A stretch of DNA of 27,049 nucleotides from Acidaminococcus sp050873445 (lineage in GTDB: Bacteria; Bacillota; Negativicutes; Acidaminococcales; Acidaminococcaceae), in NCBI RefSeq assembly GCF_050873445.1, contig NZ_JBNMIU010000029.1, positions 1 to 27,049 on the forward strand, given 5' to 3'. Position numbers and translations under genes: made by a program. The notes beneath the pieces are model-generated. The model was not told the origin of the DNA. It was given only the letters and a program-made list of their open reading frames with translations, and ran no database searches. Positions 1-8,106 of the stretch are shown here, piece after piece; within the stretch, counting starts at the first letter, position 1; the number at the start of each line of letters is the position of its first letter.

Positions 1-60
1 ACTTTAAACGATTTCGAGGAAGGATATTACTGTTGTCTAAGGTAAAACTAAATTAAAGAT

Positions 61-86
61 GGACGTAAGCAAAAATGCTCACGTCC
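61..86 (-). other. Short imperfect hairpin of unknown role
   Basis: Bases 61-70 pair with 77-86 (10 bp, one mismatch, 6-nt loop). No long T tract follows on either strand, so it is a weak terminator candidate at best. It lies beyond the stronger terminator at 135-189. I see no gene in 1-134. Confidence 0.3.
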
Positions 87-134
87 ATGAATGGTGGATG
101 ATTTGAAATTCGCCCCAACATTTGACAAAGAACC

Positions 135-189
135 AAAAAAGAACTTCCCTTCTCTTGAACCCATTATGGATTCAAGAGGAAGGAAGTTC
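135..189 (-). terminator. Rho-independent terminator after the CAU tRNA / rpoD
   Basis: Bases 141-159 pair with 171-189 in a 19-bp stem with two imperfect pairs and an 11-nt loop. On the minus strand the stem is followed by six T residues (complement of A135-140). It lies 15 nt past the 3' end of the tRNA at 204-278, and is the first convincing stop for transcripts coming from dnaG-rpoD-tRNA. Confidence 0.85.
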
Positions 190-203
190 GCATGGTGAAG
201 GTT

Positions 204-278
204 TGGTGGGCCCACTTGGATTCGAACCAAGGACCAACCGGTTATGAGCCGGGGGCTCTACCGCTGAGCTATAGGCCC
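204..278 (-). tRNA. tRNA with anticodon CAU (elongator Met or Ile2)
   Basis: The minus strand folds as a 75-nt cloverleaf: acceptor GGGCCTA/TGGGCCC, D arm GCTC-AGCGGTA-GAGC, anticodon loop CTCATAA, T arm CTTGG-TTCGAAT-CCAAG, discriminator A and encoded CCA. The anticodon is CAT. The TTGGTC stretch in the variable region resembles tRNA-Ile2(CAU), which needs lysidine at C34, but elongator Met cannot be excluded by eye. It is not the initiator, because the first acceptor pair is a normal G-C. The outermost anticodon-stem pair appears mismatched (C/T). Confidence 0.92.
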
Positions 279-287
279 AATGTAAGA

Positions 288-317
288 ATTATATAACAGA
301 AAGCAAATCCCTGTCAA
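288..317 (-). promoter_or_regulatory. Sigma-A promoter of the CAU tRNA
   Basis: On the minus strand a consensus -35 TTGACA (317-312) and consensus -10 TATAAT (293-288) are separated by 18 nt. Transcription would begin a few bases before the tRNA 5' end. The -35 box directly follows the rpoD stop codon. Confidence 0.8.
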
Positions 318-2093
318 TTATTCCAGGAATTCCTTCAGCGGTTTGCTCCGCTTCGGGCTCCGCAATTTGCGCAGGGCCTTGGCTTCGATCTGCCGGATCC
401 GTTCCCGGGTGACCCCGAAATACTGACCCACTTCCTCCAGGGTACGGGTCCGCCCGTCCAGCAGGCCGAACCGCAGTTCCAGCACCCGCCGTTCCCGGGC
501 GCTCAGGTGTTCCTGCAGTACCTTCCCCAGCTGTTCCTGCAGCAGGGTATAGGAAGCAGCATCCGCCGGAGACGGTGCCTCCTGGTCTTCGATGAAGTCG
601 CCCAGATGAGAGTCTTCTTCTTCACCGATAGGAGTTTCCAGGGATACCGGTTCCTGAGCGATTTTCTGGATCTCCCGCACCCGTTCCACAGGCACATCCA
701 TTTCCTTGGCAATTTCTTCCGGAGTCGGTTCCCGGCCCAGTTCCTGCAGCAGCTGGCGGGATACCCGCACCAGCTTGTTGATGGTTTCCACCATGTGCAC
801 CGGAATCCGGATGGTCCGGGCCTGGTCAGCAATGGCACGAGTAATGGCCTGCCGGATCCACCAGGTGGCGTACGTACTGAACTTGAAGCCCTTATTATAA
901 TCAAATTTCTCTACGGCCTTGATCAGCCCCAGATTTCCTTCCTGGATCAGATCCAGGAACAGCATCCCACGGCCCACATACCGTTTGGCAATGCTGACTA
1001 CCAGGCGCAGGTTAGCTTCAGACAGGCATTTCTTGGCGTTATCTCCGCAGAATTCCATGCGGTGGAGTAAGCGGGTGAACTTCTTCTTGTCTTCCTCGAT
1101 CTGCTTCTGGATTTCCTCGTCCGCCTTTTGATGAGCGGCCTTGTCCTCGATCACCGTGAACAGTTCCTGCAGAGTCCCCAGGTAGCTCTTGTCAGCTTCC
1201 TCGCCCTTGGGGATATCCACTGTCTTCACGTTGTGCATCACTTTGTATTTGTTTTCCTGGAGCAGCCGGTTCAGCCGCTTCTTTTCATCCATGGTAAACG
1301 CAGTGATCAGATCCTGATACTGGTCATGGTCCAGCACATGGTCCGTGTTGGCCAGCATCTGGGCCCGCTTGTAGGCCAGCGAAACACTGCGGTTATCCAC
1401 CCATACGCTTTCCCTGGTCAGCAAATCATTGGCCTGCTCCAGCAGTTTGCCCACGGACAGCCGTTTGTTCACCGGTTCGAATTCTCCGTCAGGTTTGTCC
1501 CCCTTCAGAATAGCCTTGGCCTGGTTCCCCTTATCGGCCCGTTTGGCCAGTTTGATTTCATCATCCCCGGCCAGCAGAGGCACCCGGCCGATTTCCTTCA
1601 GGTACATGCGGACAGGATCGTCTACGATGACCCCTTCCGGAACGGACAGGTTGGCCAGTTCCGATTCGTCCACTTTCAGTTCATCTTCATCGATGTTGTC
1701 CGGTTCTTCGTCTTCAGAACCATCATCGACCACTTCAATGTTCTTTTCAGCCAGTTTGGAATAGATGGCATCCATTTGATCCACAGATACATCATCTACA
1801 TTCTGCAGCCGGTCCTGGATCTCTTTATAGGTGAGAACGCCGTGGTTCTTTTTGGCCAGCGCTTCAAACTCGGCTAAATACTCCGCCGCGGTCTTGGGCT
1901 TATCCTTTTTACTCGTCTTGCTCCTGCTCTTCGTTGCTGAACCCGCCTTTCCCGTGGTTTTTGCCGCCTTCTTCTTTTTTGGAACAGCCTTGGCCTTACC
2001 CGCCGTAGTGGTTTTCGCCTCACTCTGTCCTTCTTTCGATGTCACGCTCTGAGACACCTGCGGCTCCAATTCTTTCTTTGCTTTTTCAGTCAT
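318..2093 (-). CDS. rpoD: RNA polymerase primary sigma factor (SigA/RpoD)
   Basis: This 591-aa protein is the housekeeping sigma factor that directs RNA polymerase to -10/-35 promoters. The first ~65 residues are a Lys/Ala-rich low-complexity tail, followed by region 1.1 and region 1.2 (DDPVRMYLKEIGRVPLL, about 158-175). A non-conserved insert of about 170 residues precedes region 2, which starts near residue 358 (EANLRLVVSIAKRYVGRG) and contains the promoter-melting motif TYATWWIRQAITRAIADQ near 405. Regions 3 and 4 follow; region 4 starts near 528 and carries the -35-binding helix-turn-helix with VTRERIRQIEAKALRKL. The start ATG has an AAGGAGG sequence about 10 nt upstream. It lies 48 nt downstream of dnaG, the classic macromolecular-synthesis operon order. 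No terminator separates it from the downstream tRNA promoter. Confidence 0.97.
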   Translation of the reverse strand: MTEKAKKELEPQVSQSVTSKEGQSEAKTTTAGKAKAVPKKKKAAKTTGKAGSATKSRSKTSKKDKPKTAAEYLAEFEALAKKNHGVLTYKEIQDRLQNVDDVSVDQMDAIYSKLAEKNIEVVDDGSEDEEPDNIDEDELKVDESELANLSVPEGVIVDDPVRMYLKEIGRVPLLAGDDEIKLAKRADKGNQAKAILKGDKPDGEFEPVNKRLSVGKLLEQANDLLTRESVWVDNRSVSLAYKRAQMLANTDHVLDHDQYQDLITAFTMDEKKRLNRLLQENKYKVMHNVKTVDIPKGEEADKSYLGTLQELFTVIEDKAAHQKADEEIQKQIEEDKKKFTRLLHRMEFCGDNAKKCLSEANLRLVVSIAKRYVGRGMLFLDLIQEGNLGLIKAVEKFDYNKGFKFSTYATWWIRQAITRAIADQARTIRIPVHMVETINKLVRVSRQLLQELGREPTPEEIAKEMDVPVERVREIQKIAQEPVSLETPIGEEEDSHLGDFIEDQEAPSPADAASYTLLQEQLGKVLQEHLSARERRVLELRFGLLDGRTRTLEEVGQYFGVTRERIRQIEAKALRKLRSPKRSKPLKEFLE

Positions 2094-2141
2094 TGGGGCG
2101 TTCCCTCCTTTCTATCAAATGAGAAAAATCATCCACACCCG

Positions 2142-3962
2142 TCATTGGACCAGTCTGGTTAATTTCCCTATCTCCATTTTTATTCGCCGACATTCCTCTA
2201 ATTCCTGCAAAAATTTTTCATTGCCCTCTTTTTCATACTTTTCCGCCAGCTGGCTGTGTTTTTCATATTCCTTATCCAGAGCTGCCACCTGCAGTCGGCT
2301 CAAACAGTCCGTCAGGATGGAAGGCAGTGTATCCGGCTCTACATTCAGGCTCAGGATCCGGGTCAGCTCGGACTGGGCCTCCTGTCCCAATCCGGCGAAC
2401 AGATCCCTGGGATCCTGCAGTGTTCCCTGCTGCACAGCCTGAAGAAACACCCGGAAGATTTCCTGCCGAGCCGCCGTAGTAAAAGCCTCCAGGCTGGCAA
2501 TGCCCTCCTGCCCCGGCTGGGGCGGGATGCCCTCCAAAAAAGCCCGCAGCACCAGCCGTTCGGCCTGTTCCGTAGGGCTGGTCAGCTTTACCTGCTTCTG
2601 GGTCAGCCATTCCGGATTGAAAGGCTTCTTTCCCTCACCCTGATGGGTCAGCTTCCGGTATTCGCTCTGGATCAGTCCCTCATCGATGGAAAGCCGCCGG
2701 GCCAGATCCCGGATACGTTCGCCCACTTCCACATCACTGGAGCAGTCCAGGAAAAAGGGCAGTACCCTGGCCACTGCTTCCACCTTGCCTCCCAGGGTCT
2801 CCGTATCACAGGCTGCCAGGGTGGTGTCCACCTGATAATCCATGCCGGGTCTGGCGTTCTTCAGCAGTTCTTCGAAAGCTTCCCGGCCCTCCTTCTGGAT
2901 GAATTCATCCGGATCCTTGCCGTCAGTCACATGCATCACCCGGCATTTCAGCCCGGCCCGCAGTGCCAGAGGGATGGATCGCATGGCCGCTGCCCGGCCG
3001 GCCCGGTCGCTGTCGAAGCAGAACACCACTTCCGGGGCCAGTCGTTTCAGCAGCGCCGCCTGGTGCCCGGTGAACGCTGTACCCATGGAAGCCACTGCCC
3101 AGTCAATACCGGCCGCATGGAGACTGATAGCGTCCATATGGCCCTCCACGATCAGAGCCTGCTGCCGCTTCCGGATGGCCGGGGCTGCCCGGTCCAGACC
3201 GAACAGCAGGTTTCCCTTATGGAACCAGGCCGTTTCCCCTGTATTCATGTACTTGGCCGGTGAAGCATCCTTATTCAGGATCCGGCCAGTAAAACCTACC
3301 ACTTTGCCCCGTGGATTCCGGATAGGAATCATAATCCGCTCCCGGAATTTATCATAGACGCCGCTGGTCTTCCGCCGATTCACCAGTCCAGCCTTCAGCA
3401 GCACCTCATCCTTCACGCCCCGTCCTTCCAGGGCCCGGGCCAGAGTAGTAAAATCCGGCGGAGCCATGCCCAGGCCGAAGGAATCAATTATATCCCGGCC
3501 GATACCCCGGCCGGCCAGGTACTGGATACCCATCTGCCCGTAATGGGTATTCACCAGGCAGGAATGGAAAAACCGGGCCGCCAGGTCATTGGCCTCCAGT
3601 ACTTCCTTTGTCTCCTTTTCCCGGGCAATCTCCTGGGCAGTCTTGGCCCTTTCCGGCACCGGGATGCCATATTTGCCTGCCAGCTGTTTCAAGGCTTCGG
3701 GAAAAGTCAGGTTATCCCGTTTCATCACATAGGAAAACACATCGCCCCCGGCTCCACAGCCGAAGCAGTGGAACAGACCCTTGGCCGGATCCACTGTAAA
3801 CGAAGGAGTCTTCTCCCCATGGAACGGACAACAGCCCCAATACCGGCTGCCCTTCCGCTTCAGGTTCACAGTTTCCGAAACGATACTCACCAGATCGGCT
3901 GCCTGACGCACCTGCTCTTTGAAATTGGCGAATTTCTCTTTCATGTCATCCATGGGGTTCAT
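2142..3962 (-). CDS. dnaG: DNA primase DnaG
   Basis: A 606-aa primase that makes RNA primers for the replicative helicase. The N-terminal CHC2 zinc ribbon is visible: C45-P-F-H48 and C66-F-G-C69, with the conserved EKTPSF segment between. The TOPRIM catalytic core has the acidic motifs EGHMD near residue 273 and DSDRAG near 316. The C-terminal ~150 residues form the helicase-interaction region, which is poorly conserved. Length is normal for the family. The start is ambiguous: the first ATG (3962) has only a weak ribosome site (ACAGG), whereas the ATG three codons later (3953) has AGGA eight bases upstream. It is followed closely by rpoD. The preceding gene is closed by a terminator at 3995-4035, so dnaG-rpoD probably has its own promoter in the short leader. 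Confidence 0.97.
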   Translation of the reverse strand: MNPMDDMKEKFANFKEQVRQAADLVSIVSETVNLKRKGSRYWGCCPFHGEKTPSFTVDPAKGLFHCFGCGAGGDVFSYVMKRDNLTFPEALKQLAGKYGIPVPERAKTAQEIAREKETKEVLEANDLAARFFHSCLVNTHYGQMGIQYLAGRGIGRDIIDSFGLGMAPPDFTTLARALEGRGVKDEVLLKAGLVNRRKTSGVYDKFRERIMIPIRNPRGKVVGFTGRILNKDASPAKYMNTGETAWFHKGNLLFGLDRAAPAIRKRQQALIVEGHMDAISLHAAGIDWAVASMGTAFTGHQAALLKRLAPEVVFCFDSDRAGRAAAMRSIPLALRAGLKCRVMHVTDGKDPDEFIQKEGREAFEELLKNARPGMDYQVDTTLAACDTETLGGKVEAVARVLPFFLDCSSDVEVGERIRDLARRLSIDEGLIQSEYRKLTHQGEGKKPFNPEWLTQKQVKLTSPTEQAERLVLRAFLEGIPPQPGQEGIASLEAFTTAARQEIFRVFLQAVQQGTLQDPRDLFAGLGQEAQSELTRILSLNVEPDTLPSILTDCLSRLQVAALDKEYEKHSQLAEKYEKEGNEKFLQELEECRRIKMEIGKLTRLVQ

Positions 3963-3979
3963 CCTGTTCTTTCTGCAAT

Positions 3980-4008
3980 ATTATTCTTATTCGACGAAAA
4001 AGAGGAAA
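3980..4008 (-). promoter_or_regulatory. Tentative promoter of dnaG-rpoD
   Basis: Minus-strand -10-like AATAAT (3985-3980) and weak -35-like TTTCCT (4008-4003) are 17 nt apart. The -35 would overlap the upstream terminator hairpin. The match is weak; it is listed because some promoter is needed between the terminator and dnaG. Confidence 0.3.
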
Positions 4009-4035
4009 TTCCTGCTTTTACAGGGATTTCCTCTT
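3995..4035 (-). terminator. Terminator after the PEP synthase regulatory protein gene
   Basis: Bases 4000-4014 pair with 4021-4035 (15 bp, one wobble, 6-nt loop). On the minus strand a run of T follows. It lies 24 nt past the stop codon of the gene ending at 4059. Confidence 0.85.
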
Positions 4036-4058
4036 GACAAGGCAAAAAAACTCCGTTT

Positions 4059-4880
4059 TCAGGATTCGTAATCGAACCGTTTCCGCAGATATTCCAGGAT
4101 CAGACTGGCGGTTTCCTCGATGGCCCGGTTGGACACATTGATGATCATGCAATGGAGCTGCTGCATGATGGCCCGGGCGTATTCCAGTTCCTCCTGGATC
4201 CGGTGGATATCCGCATAGTTAGCGCCATCAGTGAGGCCCATGGCTTTCAGCCGGGCAGAACGGATCTCGTTCAGCTTGAAGGGATCGATCAGCAGGCCGA
4301 TGATCCGGCTGGAAGGAACCTTGAACAGTTCTTCCGGCGGTGGAATCTCCGGCACCAGAGGAACGTTGGCCACCTTCAGCTGTTTATTGGCCAGGTACAT
4401 GGACAGCGGCGTCTTAGAAGTCCGGGATACCCCGATGATCACCAGATCAGCCTTGGCCAGGCCCCAGGGGTTCTTTCCGTCATCGTACTTGATGGCGAAT
4501 TCCACCGCCGCTACCCGTTTGAAGTATTCATGGTCCAGGGCATGGATCAGGCCGGGCTGGTTCTTGGGCAACAAGCCAGAAGTCTTTTCGATGGCTTTCA
4601 ACACAGGGCCCAGGATGTCCACCACTTCCACATCCAGTTCGATGGCTTTCTGTGCCACCGCTTCCCGCATTTCCGGGGAAACGATGGTGTAGCACACAAT
4701 CGCATTCTGTTCCTTGGCTTCCGTCAGGATCTTGTTGATCTGCTCCACACTCTTCACGTAAGGTACCCGGATGATATCGAATTTCTCCTGGACGAACTGG
4801 CTGGTGGTGGCTTTCACCACCGATTCCGACGTTTCGCCGATGGAGTCTGAAATGGCATAGATAATCGGTGCTTTAGCTAT
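4059..4880 (-). CDS. ppsR: PEP synthase regulatory protein (bifunctional kinase/pyrophosphorylase, DUF299), apparent ATA start
   Basis: PSRP-family enzyme: it phosphorylates PEP synthase (or pyruvate phosphate dikinase) on a threonine next to the catalytic histidine using ADP, and reverses this with phosphate. The P-loop-like motif GVSRTSKT lies at about residues 150-157. The conserved N-terminal strand IIYAISDSIGETSES is encoded upstream of every canonical start codon. In frame, reading back from the first GTG (4820) to a stop at about 4913-4915, there is no ATG, GTG, TTG or CTG. The best start is ATA at 4880-4878, eight bases after GGGAGG, giving 273 aa, the usual family length. Starting at GTG 4820 would give 253 aa and remove the conserved strand. 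With the ATA start it overlaps the preceding CBS-domain gene by 8 nt, suggesting translational coupling. Function is clear from sequence; the start codon is inferred. Confidence 0.9.
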   Translation of the reverse strand: MAKAPIIYAISDSIGETSESVVKATTSQFVQEKFDIIRVPYVKSVEQINKILTEAKEQNAIVCYTIVSPEMREAVAQKAIELDVEVVDILGPVLKAIEKTSGLLPKNQPGLIHALDHEYFKRVAAVEFAIKYDDGKNPWGLAKADLVIIGVSRTSKTPLSMYLANKQLKVANVPLVPEIPPPEELFKVPSSRIIGLLIDPFKLNEIRSARLKAMGLTDGANYADIHRIQEELEYARAIMQQLHCMIINVSNRAIEETASLILEYLRKRFDYES

Positions 4881-5538
4881 GATAGGTTCCTCCCTTCCCT
4901 TCTGCCAGCTCTACCAGAAGACGGGTAAAGTTGGTCTTGGTCACCCGGCCCAGCAGCTGCAGTTTGCGGGGATCATCCCCCACCTGGCGCACTACGGGCA
5001 GGCAGTCGATTTCGCTGTCCATGAGCCGCCGGGCTGCCGAGGCAGCCGGTTCCTCCGGAACGGCTGTGACGATTTTGCTGAACGGCGTCATCACCATGGC
5101 CACAGGCAGCTGATGCAGATCCGAACCGGGAGTAATGGCTGCCTTCAGCAGGTCTTTCCGGGAAACCACCCCGTAGAGCAGACCTTCCGGTCCTTCCACC
5201 ACGAACACCGTACCCACATCTTCCAGGAACATGGTGATAGCGGCGTCATAAGCACTTTTGTCGCTGCTGACCACAATGGGGACGCTTTTGATGTCTTCCA
5301 CCGTAATGGAGGACAGTTCCTCCTGGAGCAGGCCCAGGGTGTTCTTGCCAGTATAGAAATAGCCCACCCGGGGCCGGGCATCCAGGATGCCGCTCATGGT
5401 CAGGATGGCCAGGTCGGACCGGAGAGCGGCCCGGCTGAGCCCCAGTTCCCGGGCAATGGTTTCTCCCGCCACAGGACCTTCCTGACGCACGATTTCAGCG
5501 ATTTTCCGTTGTCTTTCACTCAGAGGAATGGGACTCAT
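4873..5538 (-). CDS. ccpN: CcpN-like transcriptional repressor (HTH + CBS pair)
   Basis: A 221-aa regulator with an N-terminal winged helix-turn-helix (about residues 6-58, SERQRKIAEIV...LGLSRAALRSDLAIL) followed by two CBS domains (about 75-135 and 140-205), which in this family sense adenine nucleotides. In Bacillus subtilis, CcpN represses gluconeogenic genes and its gene sits beside the PSRP homologue yqfL, the same pairing as here. The start is taken as ATG 5538 because the upstream bases are GGAAGGGAG. In-frame ATGs further upstream (5565 and 5613) lack a ribosome site, and the one at 5565 lies within the TATAAT promoter box. A leading candidate for the protein that binds the palindrome at the ppsA promoter is this one; that link is inference. 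Confidence 0.88.
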   Translation of the reverse strand: MSPIPLSERQRKIAEIVRQEGPVAGETIARELGLSRAALRSDLAILTMSGILDARPRVGYFYTGKNTLGLLQEELSSITVEDIKSVPIVVSSDKSAYDAAITMFLEDVGTVFVVEGPEGLLYGVVSRKDLLKAAITPGSDLHQLPVAMVMTPFSKIVTAVPEEPAASAARRLMDSEIDCLPVVRQVGDDPRKLQLLGRVTKTNFTRLLVELAEGKGGTYHS

Positions 5539-5563
5539 CTCCCTTCCGAAAGATTCTGTTTCC

Positions 5564-5592
5564 ATTATAAAAGAAAAGGGGCTTCCATGCAA
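5564..5592 (-). promoter_or_regulatory. Promoter of the CcpN-like gene, embedded in the ppsA terminator
   Basis: A consensus -10 TATAAT (5569-5564) lies 17 nt downstream of a weak -35 TTGCAT (5592-5587). The -35 is in the loop of the ppsA terminator hairpin and the spacer is its 3' arm. The predicted start of transcription is about 18 nt before the ATG at 5538. Confidence 0.6.
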
Positions 5593-5606
5593 GGAGCCCC
5601 TTTTTT
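5574..5606 (-). terminator. Terminator of ppsA
   Basis: Stem of about 12 bp with one bulge (5574-5586 with 5593-5605) containing GGGGCT/AGCCCC, followed on the minus strand by TTTTCTTTT. It starts 8 nt after the ppsA stop codon at 5614. The stem has A/T tails on both sides, so it could also work from the other strand. Confidence 0.85.
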
Positions 5607-5613
5607 GCAACAA

Positions 5614-8010
5614 TTACCAGGCAAGTTCGGCGTCATTTAGGTTCCGTCCCCGTCCGGTGAGCTTATCCAGGATCAGCCGCTGTTCCACCTGGGCCACCAT
5701 TTTTTTGGTGAACTTCACTGCATCCGGGTTCACGGACATGCTGTCGATGCCGCTCTGCACCAGGAAGGCGGCGAAATCCGGGTACACACTGGCGGCCTGG
5801 CCACACAGGGAAACGGTCTTGCCGTCTTTGTGGGCCACTTCGATCAGATGACGGATGGCCCGGCGCACGGCCAGGTTCCGTTCATCGAACAGATGGGCAA
5901 TGCCGTCGTTGTTCCGGTCACAGCCCAGGATCAGCATGGTCAGATCGTTGGAACCGATGGAATATCCATCCACAAACTGATTGAACTGGTCAGCCAGGAT
6001 GATATTTGCCGGAATCTCTGCCATGAGCCATACCTTGAAGTCAGGTCCTCTGTGCAGTCCTTCTTCCGCCATGATTTCCACCACTTTCCGGGCTTCGTCC
6101 ACCGTGCGGCAGAAGGGAATCATCACGTTCAGGTTCTTCAGGCCGTATTCTTCCCGCACCTTCCGTACAGCTTTGCATTCCAGCCGGAAAGCTTCCGTAT
6201 ATTTGGGATCATAGTACCGGGAAGCACCTCTCCAGCCCAGCAGGTCACTGGGTTCATGGGGTTCGAATTCCTCCCCGCCCTTCAAGTCACGGTATTCCGT
6301 GGATTTGAAATCGCTGAACCGCAGAGTAACCGGCCGGGGTGCCATAGCTGCGCACACCTTGCGGAACCCTTCTGCCAGCATATCCACCACTTTTTCCGGA
6401 TGACCGGTCTTGATCAGATACAGAGGATGTTCATGGATATAAGTGGTCCAGATGAATTCTTCCCGCATAAGGCCGATACCATCGCAGGGCAATTTGCTGT
6501 ATTTCTCAGCCAGATCCGGATCACCCAGGTTCATGTAGATTTTGGTACCCGTCACCGGGAAAGTTTCCTGAGCCACCACGGCAGCAGCCTGTGGAGCTGC
6601 AGCGGCTTCCGCCTTCTTCACCTGCAGGTTTCCGGCGAACACTACACCATTGGAAGCATCCACGGTGATTTCTTCCCCGTTCTTCAGCACGGAGGTGGCA
6701 GCCTTGCCCTGGCTCTTGGTCCCTACGATGCAGGGGATGCCCAGTTCCCGGCTGACGATGGAAGCGTGGCAGGTCATGCCGCCGCTGTCGGTGACAATGG
6801 CCTGGGCCTTCTTCATGGCCGGCACCCAGTCAGGAGCTGTCATTTCAGTGACCAGGATCTCCCCGTCCTGGAATTCATCGATGTCCTTCGGATCCGCAAT
6901 CACATGGACCTTGCCATAGCCCATGCCCGGGCTGGCCGGCAGGCCTTTCAGGAGGACCTTGGCATTCTCTGCACTCTGCTGGGGCTCCTTCACAGTCTCC
7001 GCCTTCTTTTCCTTGTTTCTCCGGGACCATACCGTTTCCGGACGAGCCTGGAGGATCCAGATTTTTCCATCCCGTTCGTCAATGCCCCATTCCATATCCA
7101 TGTAGCAGCCATAATGGGCTTCGATTTTCTTGGCATACCCGGCCAGTTCCATGATCTGCTGGTTGGTCAGAGTCTGGCGTTTCCGGTCCGCTTCCGGCAC
7201 CGGCATTTCTTCCGTATCGCCGCCCTGTTTGCGGACCAGCATTACATCCTGTTCGTTCACGGTGGCAGACAGGATCTTCATGTCGTCCTTGGAAACGATG
7301 TAGGTATCCGGCGTCACTACGCCACCGACTACGTATTCGCCCAGGCCCCATGCCCCTTCAATCATGATGTTCTTATCATCCCCATTGGCTACATTCACGG
7401 TGAACATAACACCGGCAGCCTTGGAGAACACCATCATTTGCACCACCGCCGACAAAGCCAGGGACAGATGATCATAGCCCTGTTTTTCCCGGTAGTACAC
7501 GGCTCTGTCAGTGAAACAGGAAGCGTAGCATTCCTTCACTTTGGCGATGACCTGATCGGCGCCCTGCACGTTCAGATAGGTATCCTGCTGGCCGGCAAAA
7601 CTGGCATCCGGCAGATCTTCAGCGGTAGCACTGGAACGTACGGCCACGTAAGGAGCCTTTTCTCCCATTTTCCCGGCCAGTTCCGCATAAGCCTTGCGGA
7701 TAGCATCCTGGAGATCCTGGGGCATTTCCTGTTCCATGATGGCGGCCCGCAGCTGTGCGCAGACACTGCTCAGCTGGTCATTGTCGTCCACATTGGTCAA
7801 GCTGGCCAGCAGACTGCGCATCCGCTCTTCCAGACCAGTAGCCTTAATGAAGTACCGGTAGGCGTAAGCCGTAGTAGCGAATCCATAAGGCACGGGCACG
7901 TCAGTCTTGGAGGTCATTTCGCCCAGAGAGGAGGATTTTCCTCCTACGATGTCCACGTCTTTCCGTTCCAGCTGTTCGAACCACAGCAGGTATGCTTTGG
8001 ATTTATCCAT
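5614..8010 (-). CDS. ppsA: Phosphoenolpyruvate synthase (pyruvate, water dikinase)
   Basis: A cytoplasmic enzyme converting pyruvate + ATP + water to PEP + AMP + phosphate, the gluconeogenic entry point. The 798-aa protein has the N-terminal ATP-binding half (VGGKSSSLGEM near residue 25; VRSSATAEDLPDASFAGQQ near 125). The swivelling phosphohistidine domain carries GGMTCHAS with the catalytic His at residue 415. The C-terminal PEP/pyruvate barrel has GSNDLTMLILGCDR and LCGQAA with the acid/base Cys. The spacing and sequence fit PpsA rather than PPDK, which is longer. The start is set at ATG 8010, with GGAG eight bases upstream. The ATG at 8016 is only two bases from that GGAG. Its regulator genes follow directly: the CcpN-like repressor (transcriptional) and PSRP (post-translational). 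Confidence 0.95.
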   Translation of the reverse strand: MDKSKAYLLWFEQLERKDVDIVGGKSSSLGEMTSKTDVPVPYGFATTAYAYRYFIKATGLEERMRSLLASLTNVDDNDQLSSVCAQLRAAIMEQEMPQDLQDAIRKAYAELAGKMGEKAPYVAVRSSATAEDLPDASFAGQQDTYLNVQGADQVIAKVKECYASCFTDRAVYYREKQGYDHLSLALSAVVQMMVFSKAAGVMFTVNVANGDDKNIMIEGAWGLGEYVVGGVVTPDTYIVSKDDMKILSATVNEQDVMLVRKQGGDTEEMPVPEADRKRQTLTNQQIMELAGYAKKIEAHYGCYMDMEWGIDERDGKIWILQARPETVWSRRNKEKKAETVKEPQQSAENAKVLLKGLPASPGMGYGKVHVIADPKDIDEFQDGEILVTEMTAPDWVPAMKKAQAIVTDSGGMTCHASIVSRELGIPCIVGTKSQGKAATSVLKNGEEITVDASNGVVFAGNLQVKKAEAAAAPQAAAVVAQETFPVTGTKIYMNLGDPDLAEKYSKLPCDGIGLMREEFIWTTYIHEHPLYLIKTGHPEKVVDMLAEGFRKVCAAMAPRPVTLRFSDFKSTEYRDLKGGEEFEPHEPSDLLGWRGASRYYDPKYTEAFRLECKAVRKVREEYGLKNLNVMIPFCRTVDEARKVVEIMAEEGLHRGPDFKVWLMAEIPANIILADQFNQFVDGYSIGSNDLTMLILGCDRNNDGIAHLFDERNLAVRRAIRHLIEVAHKDGKTVSLCGQAASVYPDFAAFLVQSGIDSMSVNPDAVKFTKKMVAQVEQRLILDKLTGRGRNLNDAELAW

Positions 8011-8054
8011 TGTCATCGCTCCTTTTATTGCACACTATTCGTGAGTAGTTCCTT

Positions 8055-8082
8055 AATATAGTGTATACTATATCACTATATT
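8055..8082. promoter_or_regulatory. Perfect inverted-repeat operator over the ppsA -10 box
   Basis: AATATAGTG (8055-8063) and CACTATATT (8074-8082) are perfect reverse complements around a 10-bp centre, TATACTATAT. The palindrome covers the -10 box and the predicted transcription start of ppsA, a typical repressor position. It partly resembles the AT-rich sites reported for CcpN. Binding by the CcpN-like protein encoded just downstream is an inference. Confidence 0.65.
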
Positions 8083-8095
8083 GTGCGTTATTCAA
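8067..8095 (-). promoter_or_regulatory. Promoter of ppsA
   Basis: Minus-strand -35 TTGAAT (8095-8090) and -10 TATAGT (8072-8067) with a 17-nt spacer, upstream of the ribosome site AAAGGAG and the ATG at 8010. Confidence 0.7.
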
Positions 8096-8106
8096 GAGAA
8101 TACAAT

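Noticed and set aside
5539..5613. Longer N-terminus for the CcpN-like regulator
   Set aside because: It would translate through the promoter and the ppsA terminator and has no ribosome site.
5830..8061. 743-codon plus-strand open frame
   Set aside because: It is antisense to ppsA, shows no family motifs and lacks a ribosome site; it is a shadow of the biased codon use of ppsA.
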